A stretch of 41,151 nt of DNA. Origin: an uncultured Saprospiraceae bacterium. Lineage in GTDB: Bacteria; Bacteroidota; Bacteroidia; Chitinophagales; Saprospiraceae. This document shows positions 8,152-16,682 of the stretch, in pieces. Location: contig CALLAW010000001.1 in assembly GCA_938001865.1 (NCBI GenBank), positions 1 to 41,151 on the forward strand. The letters run 5' to 3'. The position numbers and the translations under genes are program-made. The notes beneath the pieces are model-generated. The model worked only from the letters and a program-made list of their open reading frames with translations. It searched no databases and was not told where the DNA came from. How positions within the stretch are numbered: the stretch's first letter is position 1; every line of letters begins with the position of its first letter.

Positions 8152-8664
8152 ATGGAGTCACCACTTATCAATAGAGTAGCCAATAGCCCGATTATCACCC
8201 TAGATCTCGCTGAGCATTTACCTAGAGTATCATATGCCACATTTGATATCAAGGACTATCTGTGGCAGGGAATGATCCTCAAGGAGAAAGACTTCCGAGT
8301 GGCGATGAAAGAGGGTGACTGGTCCGGATATACTGACAAGGTAGTCCTAGTCATCTGCAGTGTCGACGCCATCATCCCTCAGTGGGCATATGCACTGATA
8401 TCTACCACGCTAAGCAGTGTAGCACACGATATATTCGTAGGTAGCCAGCAGGAATATATCAAGGCAAGCTATCTGACAGCAATCAACAACTTAGATGTGT
8501 CAGCATATGCCGATAGACCGATGATCCTCAAAGGCTGTGGTGATACGACTATCCCTCCTGAAGCATTTAGCCGTATGGCGATGAAGCTCAAAGATGTCGC
8601 TAAGTCAGTCATGTATGGTGAAGCTTGTAGTGCAGTACCAATCCATAAGAAACCAAAGAAATAA
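8152..8664 (+). CDS. DUF2480 family protein
   Basis: This 170-residue soluble protein of the Bacteroidota family DUF2480 has no known biochemical role. Recognisable family traits are the LINRVANSPIITLDLE-like start, a central segment around PQWAYAL, and the C-terminal LKGCGD...IPPEAF...AKSVMYGEACSAVPI pattern. Three cysteines are present (in VICSV, GCGD and EACSA); the last two sit in the conserved C-terminal motifs and could bind a metal, which is inference only. There is no signal peptide, so it should be cytoplasmic. It is 126 bases after scpB on the same strand. Confidence 0.8.
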   Translation: MESPLINRVANSPIITLDLAEHLPRVSYATFDIKDYLWQGMILKEKDFRVAMKEGDWSGYTDKVVLVICSVDAIIPQWAYALISTTLSSVAHDIFVGSQQEYIKASYLTAINNLDVSAYADRPMILKGCGDTTIPPEAFSRMAMKLKDVAKSVMYGEACSAVPIHKKPKK

Positions 8665-8732
8665 AATCCCTATTTTAGAGTTTTGATAATTGATGTACTC
8701 AGTCCACTCACCTCAGATCATAAGGTATTAAA

Positions 8733-9626
8733 ATGAATAATCGGAACAAAACAGGCATAGGCTTAGTAATCATCGTACTCGTCGCATGTATCGGGATCTC
8801 AGCTAAGACGGACATCACACTGTCAGACCTCTTACCTCAGGTCGTCAAAAGTGTCAAGATAGAGCAGAATGCATTTAACTTCGCCGGGGAGGTGATGCCA
8901 CTCAACCCTGACACAAGAGAACGCTTAGATAGAGAACTGACGGTAAATGCCTACTGGCAATCATCTACACTGCTCAATATCAAACTAGCACAGAAGTACC
9001 TGCCAATGATAGAGCAGATCCTCAGAGAAGAGGGAGTGCCAGATGACTTCAAATACTTAGCAATAGCAGAGAGTGGATTACGTAATGTCGGATCACATGC
9101 TGGTGCCAAGGGATTTTGGCAGTTCATGACAGGGACGGGTAAAGAGTACGGGCTAGAGATCAACTCTGAGGTAGATGAGAGATATCACTTCGAAAAGTCA
9201 ACGAGAGCTGCCGCTAAATATATCAAGAAGCTATACTCAAGATTTGGCAGCTATACCAATGCAGCGGCATCATATAATGTCGGTCCGACCAAATTTAGCA
9301 AAGAGATGAAGGCCCAAGGTGAGGACAATTATTACAATATGAATCTCAATATCGAGACGAGTAGATATGTATTCAGATTATTAGCGATCAAGGAGATATT
9401 GAAGCGACCTAATGACTTTGGATTTTACCTTGACCCACAAGATTACTACCCTCAGACTGCTGACTTGATGAGTGTCACTGTTGACTCCACTGTACCTAGT
9501 TGGAAGGATTTTGCTCGACAGCATGGACTGACCTATCGGATGTTAAAGTTCTACAACCCATGGATCATAGACAGTAAACTGACAGTTATCAACAATACAT
9601 ATCAGGTCAGAGTACCACGGAGATAA
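8733..9626 (+). CDS. Lytic transglycosylase, SLT (MltD-like) domain
   Basis: This 297-residue protein is anchored or exported through an N-terminal hydrophobic segment (about 9-24). The SLT goose-lysozyme-like domain spans about 85-215, with the catalytic Glu113 in AIAESGL, then GAKGFWQFM and the AAASYNVGP motif near 185. Such enzymes cleave the MurNAc-GlcNAc bond to give 1,6-anhydro products and act in cell-wall turnover. The tail (about 245-297) has a short segment reminiscent of one degenerate LysM-like module (MLKFYNPW ending in YQVRVP), fewer than in MltD itself. The Tat-type aminotransferase starts 20 bases downstream and is probably co-transcribed. Confidence 0.88.
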   Translation: MNNRNKTGIGLVIIVLVACIGISAKTDITLSDLLPQVVKSVKIEQNAFNFAGEVMPLNPDTRERLDRELTVNAYWQSSTLLNIKLAQKYLPMIEQILREEGVPDDFKYLAIAESGLRNVGSHAGAKGFWQFMTGTGKEYGLEINSEVDERYHFEKSTRAAAKYIKKLYSRFGSYTNAAASYNVGPTKFSKEMKAQGEDNYYNMNLNIETSRYVFRLLAIKEILKRPNDFGFYLDPQDYYPQTADLMSVTVDSTVPSWKDFARQHGLTYRMLKFYNPWIIDSKLTVINNTYQVRVPRR

Positions 9627-9646
9627 CGCAGATCAACCCTCTCTCA

Positions 9647-10876
9647 ATGTCCATCTCAAGGCGTACTTTCGTAAAATCAATATCACCACTCTTGGGAGCA
9701 CTCTACTTACCACCATTACCACACTTTGATACTACAGACTGGAAGAGTATCAAATCACTCTACGGGATCGATAGATATCCTTACCTCCATCTCAATAGTG
9801 GATCAGCTGGTATTATGCCCAATCTAGTCATCCAACAGCTCGCCAAACTCACTGATCAGATGAATCAAAGTCCACCATACGAGTTTTGGGATGGGTTAGC
9901 AGAGTTGAGGTATACCAATCGTAAGAGACTCGGTCATCTCATCGGAGCCAGAGCAGATGAGGTCGCTGTAGTGAGGAATACTACCGAGGCCATTAATCTT
10001 ATCGTGTTTGGCACTCACACTCAGAGAGGTGATCACTGGGTCTGTGCTACCTCTGACTATCCATATGGGATAGGAGCTATGGACCAAGTAGCCATGACGC
10101 AAGGGATCAAGCTCAGCAAGCTCCCTCTAGACTCATTGGATACTCTTACTGACAAGGAGATCATCAATCTCTATGACCAAGCTATCACGACACAGACTCG
10201 TCTCGTACTCCTCAGCCACATGACATATAGAGAAGGTCGGATACTCCCAGTCAAAGAAATCACCAAACTGGCACAGAGTCGCGGAGCCAAAGTACTCCTC
10301 GATGCAGCTCATACCTATGCTCACATTGACCATGATGTCAAAGATCTCGGTATTGACTACTATGCTACGAGTCTGCACAAGTGGCTCACTGGACCACACG
10401 GTACGGGACTCCTCTACATCCATCCTAGTGCTGTAGAGCAGATCAATCCACCACTGCCATACCTTGAGGGAGATACTCACATGGATAAGTTTGGACATCT
10501 CGGGACTCGAGCATTCCAAAATATCGCTGGATTAGAGTATGCACTTACATTCCAAGAGGTCATAGGATTCCGTAAGAAAAGACGACGACTCAAGGAGCTG
10601 TCAGATTACTGGACTGACCAGGTCAGACACACACCAAGAGTGAAGATACTTACACCATTAGCTAAGGGCAAAAGTGGTGCAGTAGTAGCATTCTCTATCG
10701 ATGGCATCAGTGGGAGTGTCTTGCTGAAGCGATTGTATGATGAGTATGGCATCCATGCCAAAGTAAGTGGTTATCCAGGCAAGAGTTTCATCAGAGTGAC
10801 ACCTAATCTCTTCACCCTAGAGAGTGATCTAGATAAGCTGGTAGCAGCTATCCATGCGATCGCTGCGGCTGAGTAG
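9647..10876 (+). CDS. Class V aminotransferase family PLP enzyme with Tat-type signal
   Basis: This is a 409-residue fold-type I PLP enzyme. The N-terminus MSISRRTFVK followed by a hydrophobic stretch is a good twin-arginine signal, implying export in the folded, cofactor-loaded state. Family features are TEAINL for phosphate and cofactor contact (about 107-114), the DAAHTYAH segment whose Asp should contact the pyridine nitrogen (near 220), and the Schiff-base Lys245 in SLHKWLTGPHG. It is closest by eye to the isopenicillin-N-epimerase/cysteine-desulfurase-like branch, but the substrate is unknown. The position directly after a lytic transglycosylase suggests the amino compound is periplasmic, for example from cell-wall turnover; this is inference. 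Confidence 0.8.
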   Translation: MSISRRTFVKSISPLLGALYLPPLPHFDTTDWKSIKSLYGIDRYPYLHLNSGSAGIMPNLVIQQLAKLTDQMNQSPPYEFWDGLAELRYTNRKRLGHLIGARADEVAVVRNTTEAINLIVFGTHTQRGDHWVCATSDYPYGIGAMDQVAMTQGIKLSKLPLDSLDTLTDKEIINLYDQAITTQTRLVLLSHMTYREGRILPVKEITKLAQSRGAKVLLDAAHTYAHIDHDVKDLGIDYYATSLHKWLTGPHGTGLLYIHPSAVEQINPPLPYLEGDTHMDKFGHLGTRAFQNIAGLEYALTFQEVIGFRKKRRRLKELSDYWTDQVRHTPRVKILTPLAKGKSGAVVAFSIDGISGSVLLKRLYDEYGIHAKVSGYPGKSFIRVTPNLFTLESDLDKLVAAIHAIAAAE

Positions 10877-11021
10877 GTCTCGCCACACGATCCGGTCATA
10901 TCCGTAGAGCAGATGAGATAAGATCAGGTATAGGGACGAGATAATGGGATCTTCACCTTGAGTAGAAATGAAATAGAAAGCTGCAATTTGTACTAATACT
11001 CATCATGAATACACAGTAACA

Positions 11022-11858
11022 ATGAACAAGATCATCACTTGGCTCAAGAATCATCCTCTTTGGAATGTAATCATTTGTATTGTTTACTATCTAATGGTAG
11101 TCCTACCTCATGAGTGGGTTGGAGTGACCATAGCAGGTCTCTTCCAGAGCAAGTCAAGACTCTATTATAACTCTGTCATTTTAGCATTAGCGATAGGTCT
11201 AGGATTGATCGTAATCATACCCCTCATCAAGAGACTCAGGGCTCATGATCTACCGAGAGTAGGGTGGATGTACCTATTGAGCTTGATCGGTTTTATTGTA
11301 TTGACATTTAATACTCTTATAATAGTCAACATAGAGTTGATCCATATTATCCAGTATGCAGTATTTGCCGTCCTCGTCTATCCGATGATGAATGGTTATA
11401 CAGTGGTATTGCTCTTCACATCAGGAGTAGGGGCCTTGGATGAGGCATACCAGTACTTCTATCTCTCACCAGAGAGGACTGACTACTATGATCTCAATGA
11501 TGTCATCATCAATACACTCGGTGGTGCATGTGGACTGCTGTGGTTGTGGAGCCATCGCTATATCTCGGCATATCGTCAACTCTCTGAGATCATACGATCA
11601 TGGCAGTTGTGGGCAATCATCGCTACACTTGGTGTACTTGTCTTACTGATACTCGTAGGTAAAGTCGCCTATCTACCTACAGAGGGAATAGATACACTCT
11701 GGACCCTTGTAAGGAAAGTACCAGATGGATACTGGACAAGTATCGATAAGAATACCATCACATATCATATCACTCTGCCTCTGGAGGGACTGCTGTACTG
11801 CTGCTGTCTCTGGATGATCTATGGCACGATGGACTATACATCAAGACTCAAGCACTAA
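11022..11858 (+). CDS. VanZ-like family membrane protein
   Basis: This is a 278-residue protein with about six predicted transmembrane segments (about 14-28, 50-68, 82-100, 106-122, 125-137, 195-212, plus a C-terminal hydrophobic end). The VanZ-like signature is present: LDEAYQYF (139-146), ERTDYYDLNDVIINTLGG (151-168), with the D/E, Q, R, D and N-G positions expected. VanZ-like domains occur in teicoplanin resistance and in many unrelated envelope proteins, so no resistance role is implied. It stands alone between two gene groups with its own upstream spacer. Confidence 0.75.
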   Translation: MNKIITWLKNHPLWNVIICIVYYLMVVLPHEWVGVTIAGLFQSKSRLYYNSVILALAIGLGLIVIIPLIKRLRAHDLPRVGWMYLLSLIGFIVLTFNTLIIVNIELIHIIQYAVFAVLVYPMMNGYTVVLLFTSGVGALDEAYQYFYLSPERTDYYDLNDVIINTLGGACGLLWLWSHRYISAYRQLSEIIRSWQLWAIIATLGVLVLLILVGKVAYLPTEGIDTLWTLVRKVPDGYWTSIDKNTITYHITLPLEGLLYCCCLWMIYGTMDYTSRLKH

Positions 11859-11960
11859 GCATCGATGGTAGAGATGTAACTAATTGTACATTAATCGTAA
11901 TTTAGTAGAGAGATCAGGATATTTTATCTAATCGTAATCAGTCGATCTAGTACTTTATAC

Positions 11961-11968
11961 TAATTTTG
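11961..11968 (+). promoter_or_regulatory. -7 box TAATTTTG upstream of the M13 peptidase gene
   Basis: TAATTTTG matches TAnnTTTG and lies 76 bases before the ATG at 12045. No clear TTG at -33. Confidence 0.35.
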
Positions 11969-12044
11969 ACACTGCAGATGGATTACTTCATGGCTCCATC
12001 CTAATCTAAGACTAAAGAATAATACTAACCTAATTCAGAATATT

Positions 12045-14156
12045 ATGCTAAAGAAAATTATCATCGCTGAGATTGTGGCATTTACACTAGTGCTCATCTT
12101 CAGTTGTACTCCTAAGACATCGACGACTAATGTCAAAGATGCAATGAAGGATGCAGAGACTCTCGTCAATACTGCACCGCTCTCTAATCCAGGTATCAAT
12201 CTCGAGTATATGGATACCAGTGTAGATCCAGCACAAGACTTCTATAGATATGTCAATGGTAAGTGGCTGGACAACAATGAGATCCCTGGTGATCGTACAA
12301 GGTGGGGAAGCTTTGACATCCTAGGTAAGCAGTCAAGCGAAAATGTCATGGAAGTCCTCAATGAAGCCATCGCAAGCAACAAATATCCAAAGGGCACAGA
12401 CCAGTACAAGGCAGTAGAGTTCTACAAGTCTGCCATAGATACCAATGCGATCAATGCTCAAGGGTTGACTCCAATACAAGGGATGCTAAGTGAGATCGAT
12501 GAGATCAATACTCTCCAAGATGCAATCGATTATGGAGTAAGGAATGCTCCGTACGATGCTGCGAGCTTTATGGGGTTTGCAGTATTCGCTGATCTGATGA
12601 ATAGCACGATGAATACAGCATATCTTACTGGTATAGGATTGGGATTGCCAGATAGAGATTACTATATCAATGATGATGATAAGTCCGTAGAGACACGTCA
12701 ACAGTACGTCCAGCATATCACACGTATGCTAGGATTCTTGGGAAGAGAAGGTCAAGATGCAGAGGAGACAGCAAAAAACATCTTAGACTTAGAGACGCAG
12801 TTAGCCACTAATATGATGACCAAAGAGGAGAGAAGAAACCCTACCTTGATGTATAATCCTATGACTATAGCGGAGCTCAATACGTTAGCACCGATCGTAG
12901 ATTGGAAGTCTTACTTCACTGATCTTGGTGTCGGAGACCTCGAGTCAGTAATCGTGATGCAGCCCAAGTACATCGAAGGTCTCACAGCTATATTGACCAA
13001 TACTGATATCGAGACGATCAAAGACTTCTACACATGGACGGACTTCAATAGTTCGGCAGGATACTTGAGTAGAGAGATCGAGCTTGCCAACTTTGACTTC
13101 TATGGAAAGACGCTGAGAGGACAAGAAGTACAGAAACCAAGATGGGAGAGAGCACTGAGACAGGCGAGTAGTATGATCGGTGAGCCTATCGGCAGACTCT
13201 ACGTAGATAAGTACTTCCCGCCAGAAGCGAAGAAGAAAGCTCAAGATATGATCGACAATGTCAAAGTAGCCTTTGAAAACAGAATCAATGGCCTCGATTG
13301 GATGACTGCCGAGACTAAGGTCAAAGCATTGGATAAGCTCAATAACTTCACAGTAAAGATTGGCTATCCTGACCAGTGGAAAGATTATAGCAAGCTAGAG
13401 ATACTCTCCGGAGCAGATGGAGGATCATATGCAGGCAATCTCCTCGCAATCTCTAAGTGGGGATATCAAGATATGATGAGCAAATTGGGTGAGCCAGTAG
13501 ACAAAAGCGAATGGGGAATGTCACCTCAGACAGTCAATGCATACTACAATCCACTCAACAATGAAATCGTATTCCCTGCAGCAATATTGCAGCCACCATT
13601 CTACGACTATACTGCTGACGAAGCTGTCAACTACGGTGGAATCGGTGCCGTCATCGGACACGAAATGTCTCATGGATTTGATGATCAAGGCAGCCGATTC
13701 GATGCTCAAGGGAATATGGTCAACTGGTGGACAGATGAAGATACTCAAGCATTTACCGAAAGGAATAAAAAACTCATCGATCAGTTCGACGCTTATGAGC
13801 CTCTCCCTGGAGTATTTGTCAATGGACAGTTTACTCTTGGAGAGAACATCGGAGACCTTGGAGGAATCAATGTCGCATATGATGCCCTGCAACTCTTCTT
13901 GGCCAAGGAAGGCAGACCAGATAATATCGATGGATTCTCACCAGAGCAGAGATTCTTCATGTCATGGTCTACGATCTGGCGTAATCTGATTAGAGACGAA
14001 GCACTCGTCAATAGGATCAAGACTGACCCTCACTCACCAGGTGTCTATAGAGCTAATGGTCCACTGACTAATATGCAATCATTCTACGATGCATTTGGCG
14101 TAGAAGAGGGTGATGGGATGTATACGCCTGAAGGAGACAGAGTAGCGATTTGGTAG
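12045..14156 (+). CDS. M13 family zinc metallopeptidase lipoprotein (neprilysin/PepO-like)
   Basis: This is a 703-residue peptidase. It has a lipoprotein signal with Cys21 (LIFSC), then the M13 N-terminal helical domain (about 50-440) and the catalytic domain. The zinc site is complete: HEMSH (His539, Glu540, His543) and ENIGDLGG (Glu600, Asp604). An NAYYNP motif upstream of the zinc helix binds substrate backbone in this family, and the protein ends in the usual R-V-x-I-W motif. M13 enzymes cut oligopeptides; lipidation places this one at the membrane surface. It is followed by a strong intrinsic terminator, so it is the last gene of its transcription unit. Confidence 0.93.
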   Translation: MLKKIIIAEIVAFTLVLIFSCTPKTSTTNVKDAMKDAETLVNTAPLSNPGINLEYMDTSVDPAQDFYRYVNGKWLDNNEIPGDRTRWGSFDILGKQSSENVMEVLNEAIASNKYPKGTDQYKAVEFYKSAIDTNAINAQGLTPIQGMLSEIDEINTLQDAIDYGVRNAPYDAASFMGFAVFADLMNSTMNTAYLTGIGLGLPDRDYYINDDDKSVETRQQYVQHITRMLGFLGREGQDAEETAKNILDLETQLATNMMTKEERRNPTLMYNPMTIAELNTLAPIVDWKSYFTDLGVGDLESVIVMQPKYIEGLTAILTNTDIETIKDFYTWTDFNSSAGYLSREIELANFDFYGKTLRGQEVQKPRWERALRQASSMIGEPIGRLYVDKYFPPEAKKKAQDMIDNVKVAFENRINGLDWMTAETKVKALDKLNNFTVKIGYPDQWKDYSKLEILSGADGGSYAGNLLAISKWGYQDMMSKLGEPVDKSEWGMSPQTVNAYYNPLNNEIVFPAAILQPPFYDYTADEAVNYGGIGAVIGHEMSHGFDDQGSRFDAQGNMVNWWTDEDTQAFTERNKKLIDQFDAYEPLPGVFVNGQFTLGENIGDLGGINVAYDALQLFLAKEGRPDNIDGFSPEQRFFMSWSTIWRNLIRDEALVNRIKTDPHSPGVYRANGPLTNMQSFYDAFGVEEGDGMYTPEGDRVAIW

Positions 14157-14198
14157 ATTGCAATGTTGATACTCATCAACTTTAACTGAGATCAATAG

Positions 14199-14243
14199 AG
14201 AGACCTTCACATGATAGATCGTGTGAGGGTCTCTTTTTTTTTT
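14199..14243 (+). terminator. Intrinsic terminator after the M13 peptidase gene
   Basis: The 13-bp stem AGAGACCTTCACA / TGTGAGGGTCTCT (14199-14211 with 14222-14234, one G-U pair) has a 10-nt loop. It runs directly into ten consecutive Ts (14234-14243). This is the strongest terminator in the window. Confidence 0.92.
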
Positions 14244-14524
14244 GTTAGTCTAGACAGAGAATTGTCACTCTAGGTAAATGTGTGTAAGTATAGGGACTTC
14301 ACATGCGGGTCATCATCATATCATGGGCTTTACATGAGACTTCTGCACCTCTGCTCCAAAAAAATAATCTAGGGATAAGTGATCTAATGGTCTCGGAGAT
14401 TGAGAGTTAATATCCTGTTAAACGATGCGTAGAAGTAACAATAGGCTAATTTATTTGGTTATGTCATTACTAACTGGATATACTGTAGTCTGATCTACAC
14501 ATCACTGTTAAAACCAATAAGGAG
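14244..14524. other. Non-coding spacer before the HtrA gene
   Basis: Together with the terminator this is a 368-base gap without a gene. Both strands show only short frames with no recognisable coding signal, and no exact TAnnTTTG box. GGAG sits at 14521-14524 directly against the HtrA ATG, too close to act as a normal Shine-Dalgarno. The spacer presumably holds the HtrA promoter. Confidence 0.5.
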
Positions 14525-15688
14525 ATGAAAAATATCATATCATATCTATTCGCTGGAATCATCGGTGGATGTACATTCTACGGCTTGCAGACGTATGCCT
14601 CATCAGACGTACAACCAAGCACTCCAGTCGTAAGCCCTCGAGTAAATGCGACACCAGTAGCACATCAGAGCTTGAGATCTATCAATCCCACTACACCATT
14701 TGACTTCGTCAAAGCATGCGAAAACACTACAAAAGCTGTCGTCCAAATAGATGCAGCAGAGAGTGCCAAATCAGCATCTGAGAGAGGAAGTTCGGAGCCA
14801 AATTTGTTTGACTTCTTTGGTGGTGAGATGTTTGGACATGGATTTGGTGGTCCTAAGAAGGGAAATGGCTCAGGTGTACTCATCTCAGAAGATGGATATA
14901 TCGTGACGAATAATCATGTAGTCGGATTTGCCGATGAGCTCACTGTCACTCTCGAAAACGGAAAAGAATACGAAGCAAAGAAGATAGGTACCGATCCAAG
15001 CACAGACTTAGCAGTGATCAAGATCCAAGGTACAGGACATGACTACCTAGAGTTAGCAGACAGTAAGGATGTCAAAGTCGGACAGTGGGTATTAGCTATT
15101 GGCAATCCATTCAACTATCTCGCATCTACCGTCACGGCAGGTATCGTGAGTGCATTGGGTAGAGATCTAGATATGATCGAAGGAAAGAAGACGATCGAAG
15201 AATTTATCCAAACAGACGCAGCCGTCAACCCTGGCAATAGTGGAGGAGCACTAGTAGATGCTAATGGTAATCTGATCGGGATCAATACAGCCATCGCTAC
15301 ACCCACAGGAGTCTATGCAGGTTACTCATTCGCGATACCATCTAATCTGGTCAAGACGATTACGAAGGATATCATAGAGAATGGTGATATCGAGAGAGCT
15401 AATCTTGGGATCGCCGGATATGATGTCGATGAAGAGTTAGCCAAGCAACAAAAGCTAGATAAAGTCATGGGAGTGTATGTCGCTGAGGTCACACCAGGCA
15501 GCGGAGCACAGTTTGGTGGGATACTCCCAGGAGATGTCGTAGTCGGACTCAATGAGAAGGTAATCAACAACTTCGCAGATATGAGGGAGTTATTGAGATT
15601 CTCTAAGGTAGGAGACACGATAGATTTGAAAATCATGAGAAATGGTAAATCTAAGACAATACCAATCAAGATTAGAAAAACAATCTAA
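14525..15688 (+). CDS. degP: HtrA/DegP-family periplasmic serine protease
   Basis: This is a 387-residue S1C protease and chaperone. It has an N-terminal signal or anchor (about 4-26), a trypsin-like domain with the full triad His131 (NNHVV), Asp161 (STDLAVIK) and Ser239 (GNSGGA), and a single PDZ domain (about 290-385; carboxylate-binding region near GVYVAEVTPGS). One PDZ domain makes it more DegS-like in layout than two-PDZ DegP, although in Bacteroidota such proteins are usually named DegP/HtrA/DegQ. It has the long, Gly/Phe-rich LA-loop insertion (about 80-118) before the active-site His. The role is quality control of envelope proteins. A terminator follows at 15747. Confidence 0.92.
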   Translation: MKNIISYLFAGIIGGCTFYGLQTYASSDVQPSTPVVSPRVNATPVAHQSLRSINPTTPFDFVKACENTTKAVVQIDAAESAKSASERGSSEPNLFDFFGGEMFGHGFGGPKKGNGSGVLISEDGYIVTNNHVVGFADELTVTLENGKEYEAKKIGTDPSTDLAVIKIQGTGHDYLELADSKDVKVGQWVLAIGNPFNYLASTVTAGIVSALGRDLDMIEGKKTIEEFIQTDAAVNPGNSGGALVDANGNLIGINTAIATPTGVYAGYSFAIPSNLVKTITKDIIENGDIERANLGIAGYDVDEELAKQQKLDKVMGVYVAEVTPGSGAQFGGILPGDVVVGLNEKVINNFADMRELLRFSKVGDTIDLKIMRNGKSKTIPIKIRKTI

Positions 15689-15746
15689 GCGTAAACACTG
15701 TTATAATAACATAAAGAAAAAGTTGGTTTTTCGTTTTGTTTTGATG

Positions 15747-15777
15747 CGTTCACCTCTCCCAGAGGTGGACGTTTTTT
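15747..15777 (+). terminator. Intrinsic terminator after the HtrA gene
   Basis: The 11-bp stem CGTTCACCTCT / AGAGGTGGACG (15747-15757 with 15761-15771, one G-U pair) has a CCC loop and is followed by six Ts and a further T-rich stretch. Confidence 0.88.
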
Positions 15778-15807
15778 CGTTTTGTAAGAGTGAAAGTAGG
15801 CAATTAT

Positions 15808-15949
15808 TTGAGTAATGTGGTAAGATTCGAGTGTTAAGACAGAGGAGTCTATACGCTGATAGACTGCAGCTTGGCCCGATTGCAGACCACAACTTACTCT
15901 CTCATCGCTCGTAATTACTCAATGAGCATGCACTCTCCCACAGGCTCAT
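15808..15949. other. Spacer between convergent genes with nested complementary arms
   Basis: Between the terminator and the convergent gene at 15971 there are several perfect complementary pairs. TTGAGTAAT (15808-15816) pairs with ATTACTCAA (15914-15922). AGTCTAT (15846-15852) pairs with ATAGACT (15859-15865). ATGAGC (15922-15927) pairs with GCTCAT (15944-15949). They could form a long stem enclosing a hairpin, followed by another hairpin. No known RNA family is recognised and no promoter is clear. Confidence 0.25.
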
Positions 15950-15970
15950 CTCTTGATAAGGAGGGGAGTA

Positions 15971-16468
15971 TTATTCTTCTTCGCTACCAAGGAGATTGCC
16001 AAGATTGATACCTCCAGTATTGCCACCATTGAGCATACCGAGAGGCTTACTTACCTTACCCATGATCTTTGCAACCCAAGCGATCCTCTTAAACTTTTGT
16101 TCAAATTTCGGGATGAGGTTTATCAGATCTTTGACATATGGTTTGTTCATAAGGCTCATGATGAGCAGAGGGTTAGATGAGACTGACGACTGTACTTCTT
16201 CTATTATCTCGGTAATAATGTCAGCATTCTGATCTCCAAATTTTTTGACAAACTTGCCAGCCTTAATCGAACTTTTGAATTCTAGGCTTTGAGTCATCAT
16301 CTCTACCAGTGAGGTTCCTAGGATGTCTATTTTTTGTTCTGTATTGACATCATTTTTGAGAGCAGAAGTAAGGTCTTGACGGTAACCATCAAGCATTGCA
16401 TTCTGCTTCTTGGCAGTGATGCATGAGAGCTGAGTCATGATGAGTAGAGAGAGGATCAATAATCGCAT
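15971..16468 (-). CDS. Small exported protein of unknown function (165 aa)
   Basis: No family is recognised. It begins with a short hydrophobic signal (2-14) ending in TQLSC, giving a possible lipidated Cys16 with an unusual Gln at -3. The mature part is mostly helical, with a basic centre (KFVKKFG, KFEQKFKR) and a Gly/Asn-rich segment just before the acidic end (GNTGGINLGNLL then SEEE). It is a single-gene unit convergent with the HtrA gene. Two TAnnTTTG boxes lie 53-71 bases upstream of its start. Confidence 0.6.
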   Translation of the reverse strand: MRLLILSLLIMTQLSCITAKKQNAMLDGYRQDLTSALKNDVNTEQKIDILGTSLVEMMTQSLEFKSSIKAGKFVKKFGDQNADIITEIIEEVQSSVSSNPLLIMSLMNKPYVKDLINLIPKFEQKFKRIAWVAKIMGKVSKPLGMLNGGNTGGINLGNLLGSEEE

Positions 16469-16520
16469 TGTATTCTTTATTTGGTTAGGTGTATGGAGTA
16501 TAGCCTAGCATGCAACTATA

Positions 16521-16539
16521 CAAAAGTACCTCAAAGATA
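16521..16539 (-). promoter_or_regulatory. Two candidate -7 boxes (TATCTTTG, TACTTTTG)
   Basis: Read on the minus strand, TATCTTTG (16539-16532) and TACTTTTG (16528-16521) both match TAnnTTTG and lie 63 and 52 bases upstream of the ATG at 16468. No TTG at the -33 distance is clear. Confidence 0.4.
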
Positions 16540-16682
16540 AGACGTAATATTCACTAAAAAATTAGAAGTAAATAATACAATTGTTAAGGCACCAAAACTG
16601 TAGCATTCGATTCGTTGAATAGTCCGTGAATCTCAGGATAAAATTAGAATTTGTATCTTGAAGCGACTAAAACCAAAACAGA

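Noticed and set aside
13521-13989. Long overlapping frames on both strands inside the M13 peptidase gene
   Set aside because: The M13 frame carries the full catalytic motif set; the alternatives show no domain and follow its codon pattern.
14519-14527. AAGGAG as the Shine-Dalgarno of the HtrA gene
   Set aside because: GGAG abuts the ATG with no spacer, so it cannot place the start codon in the usual way; Bacteroidota seldom rely on this signal.
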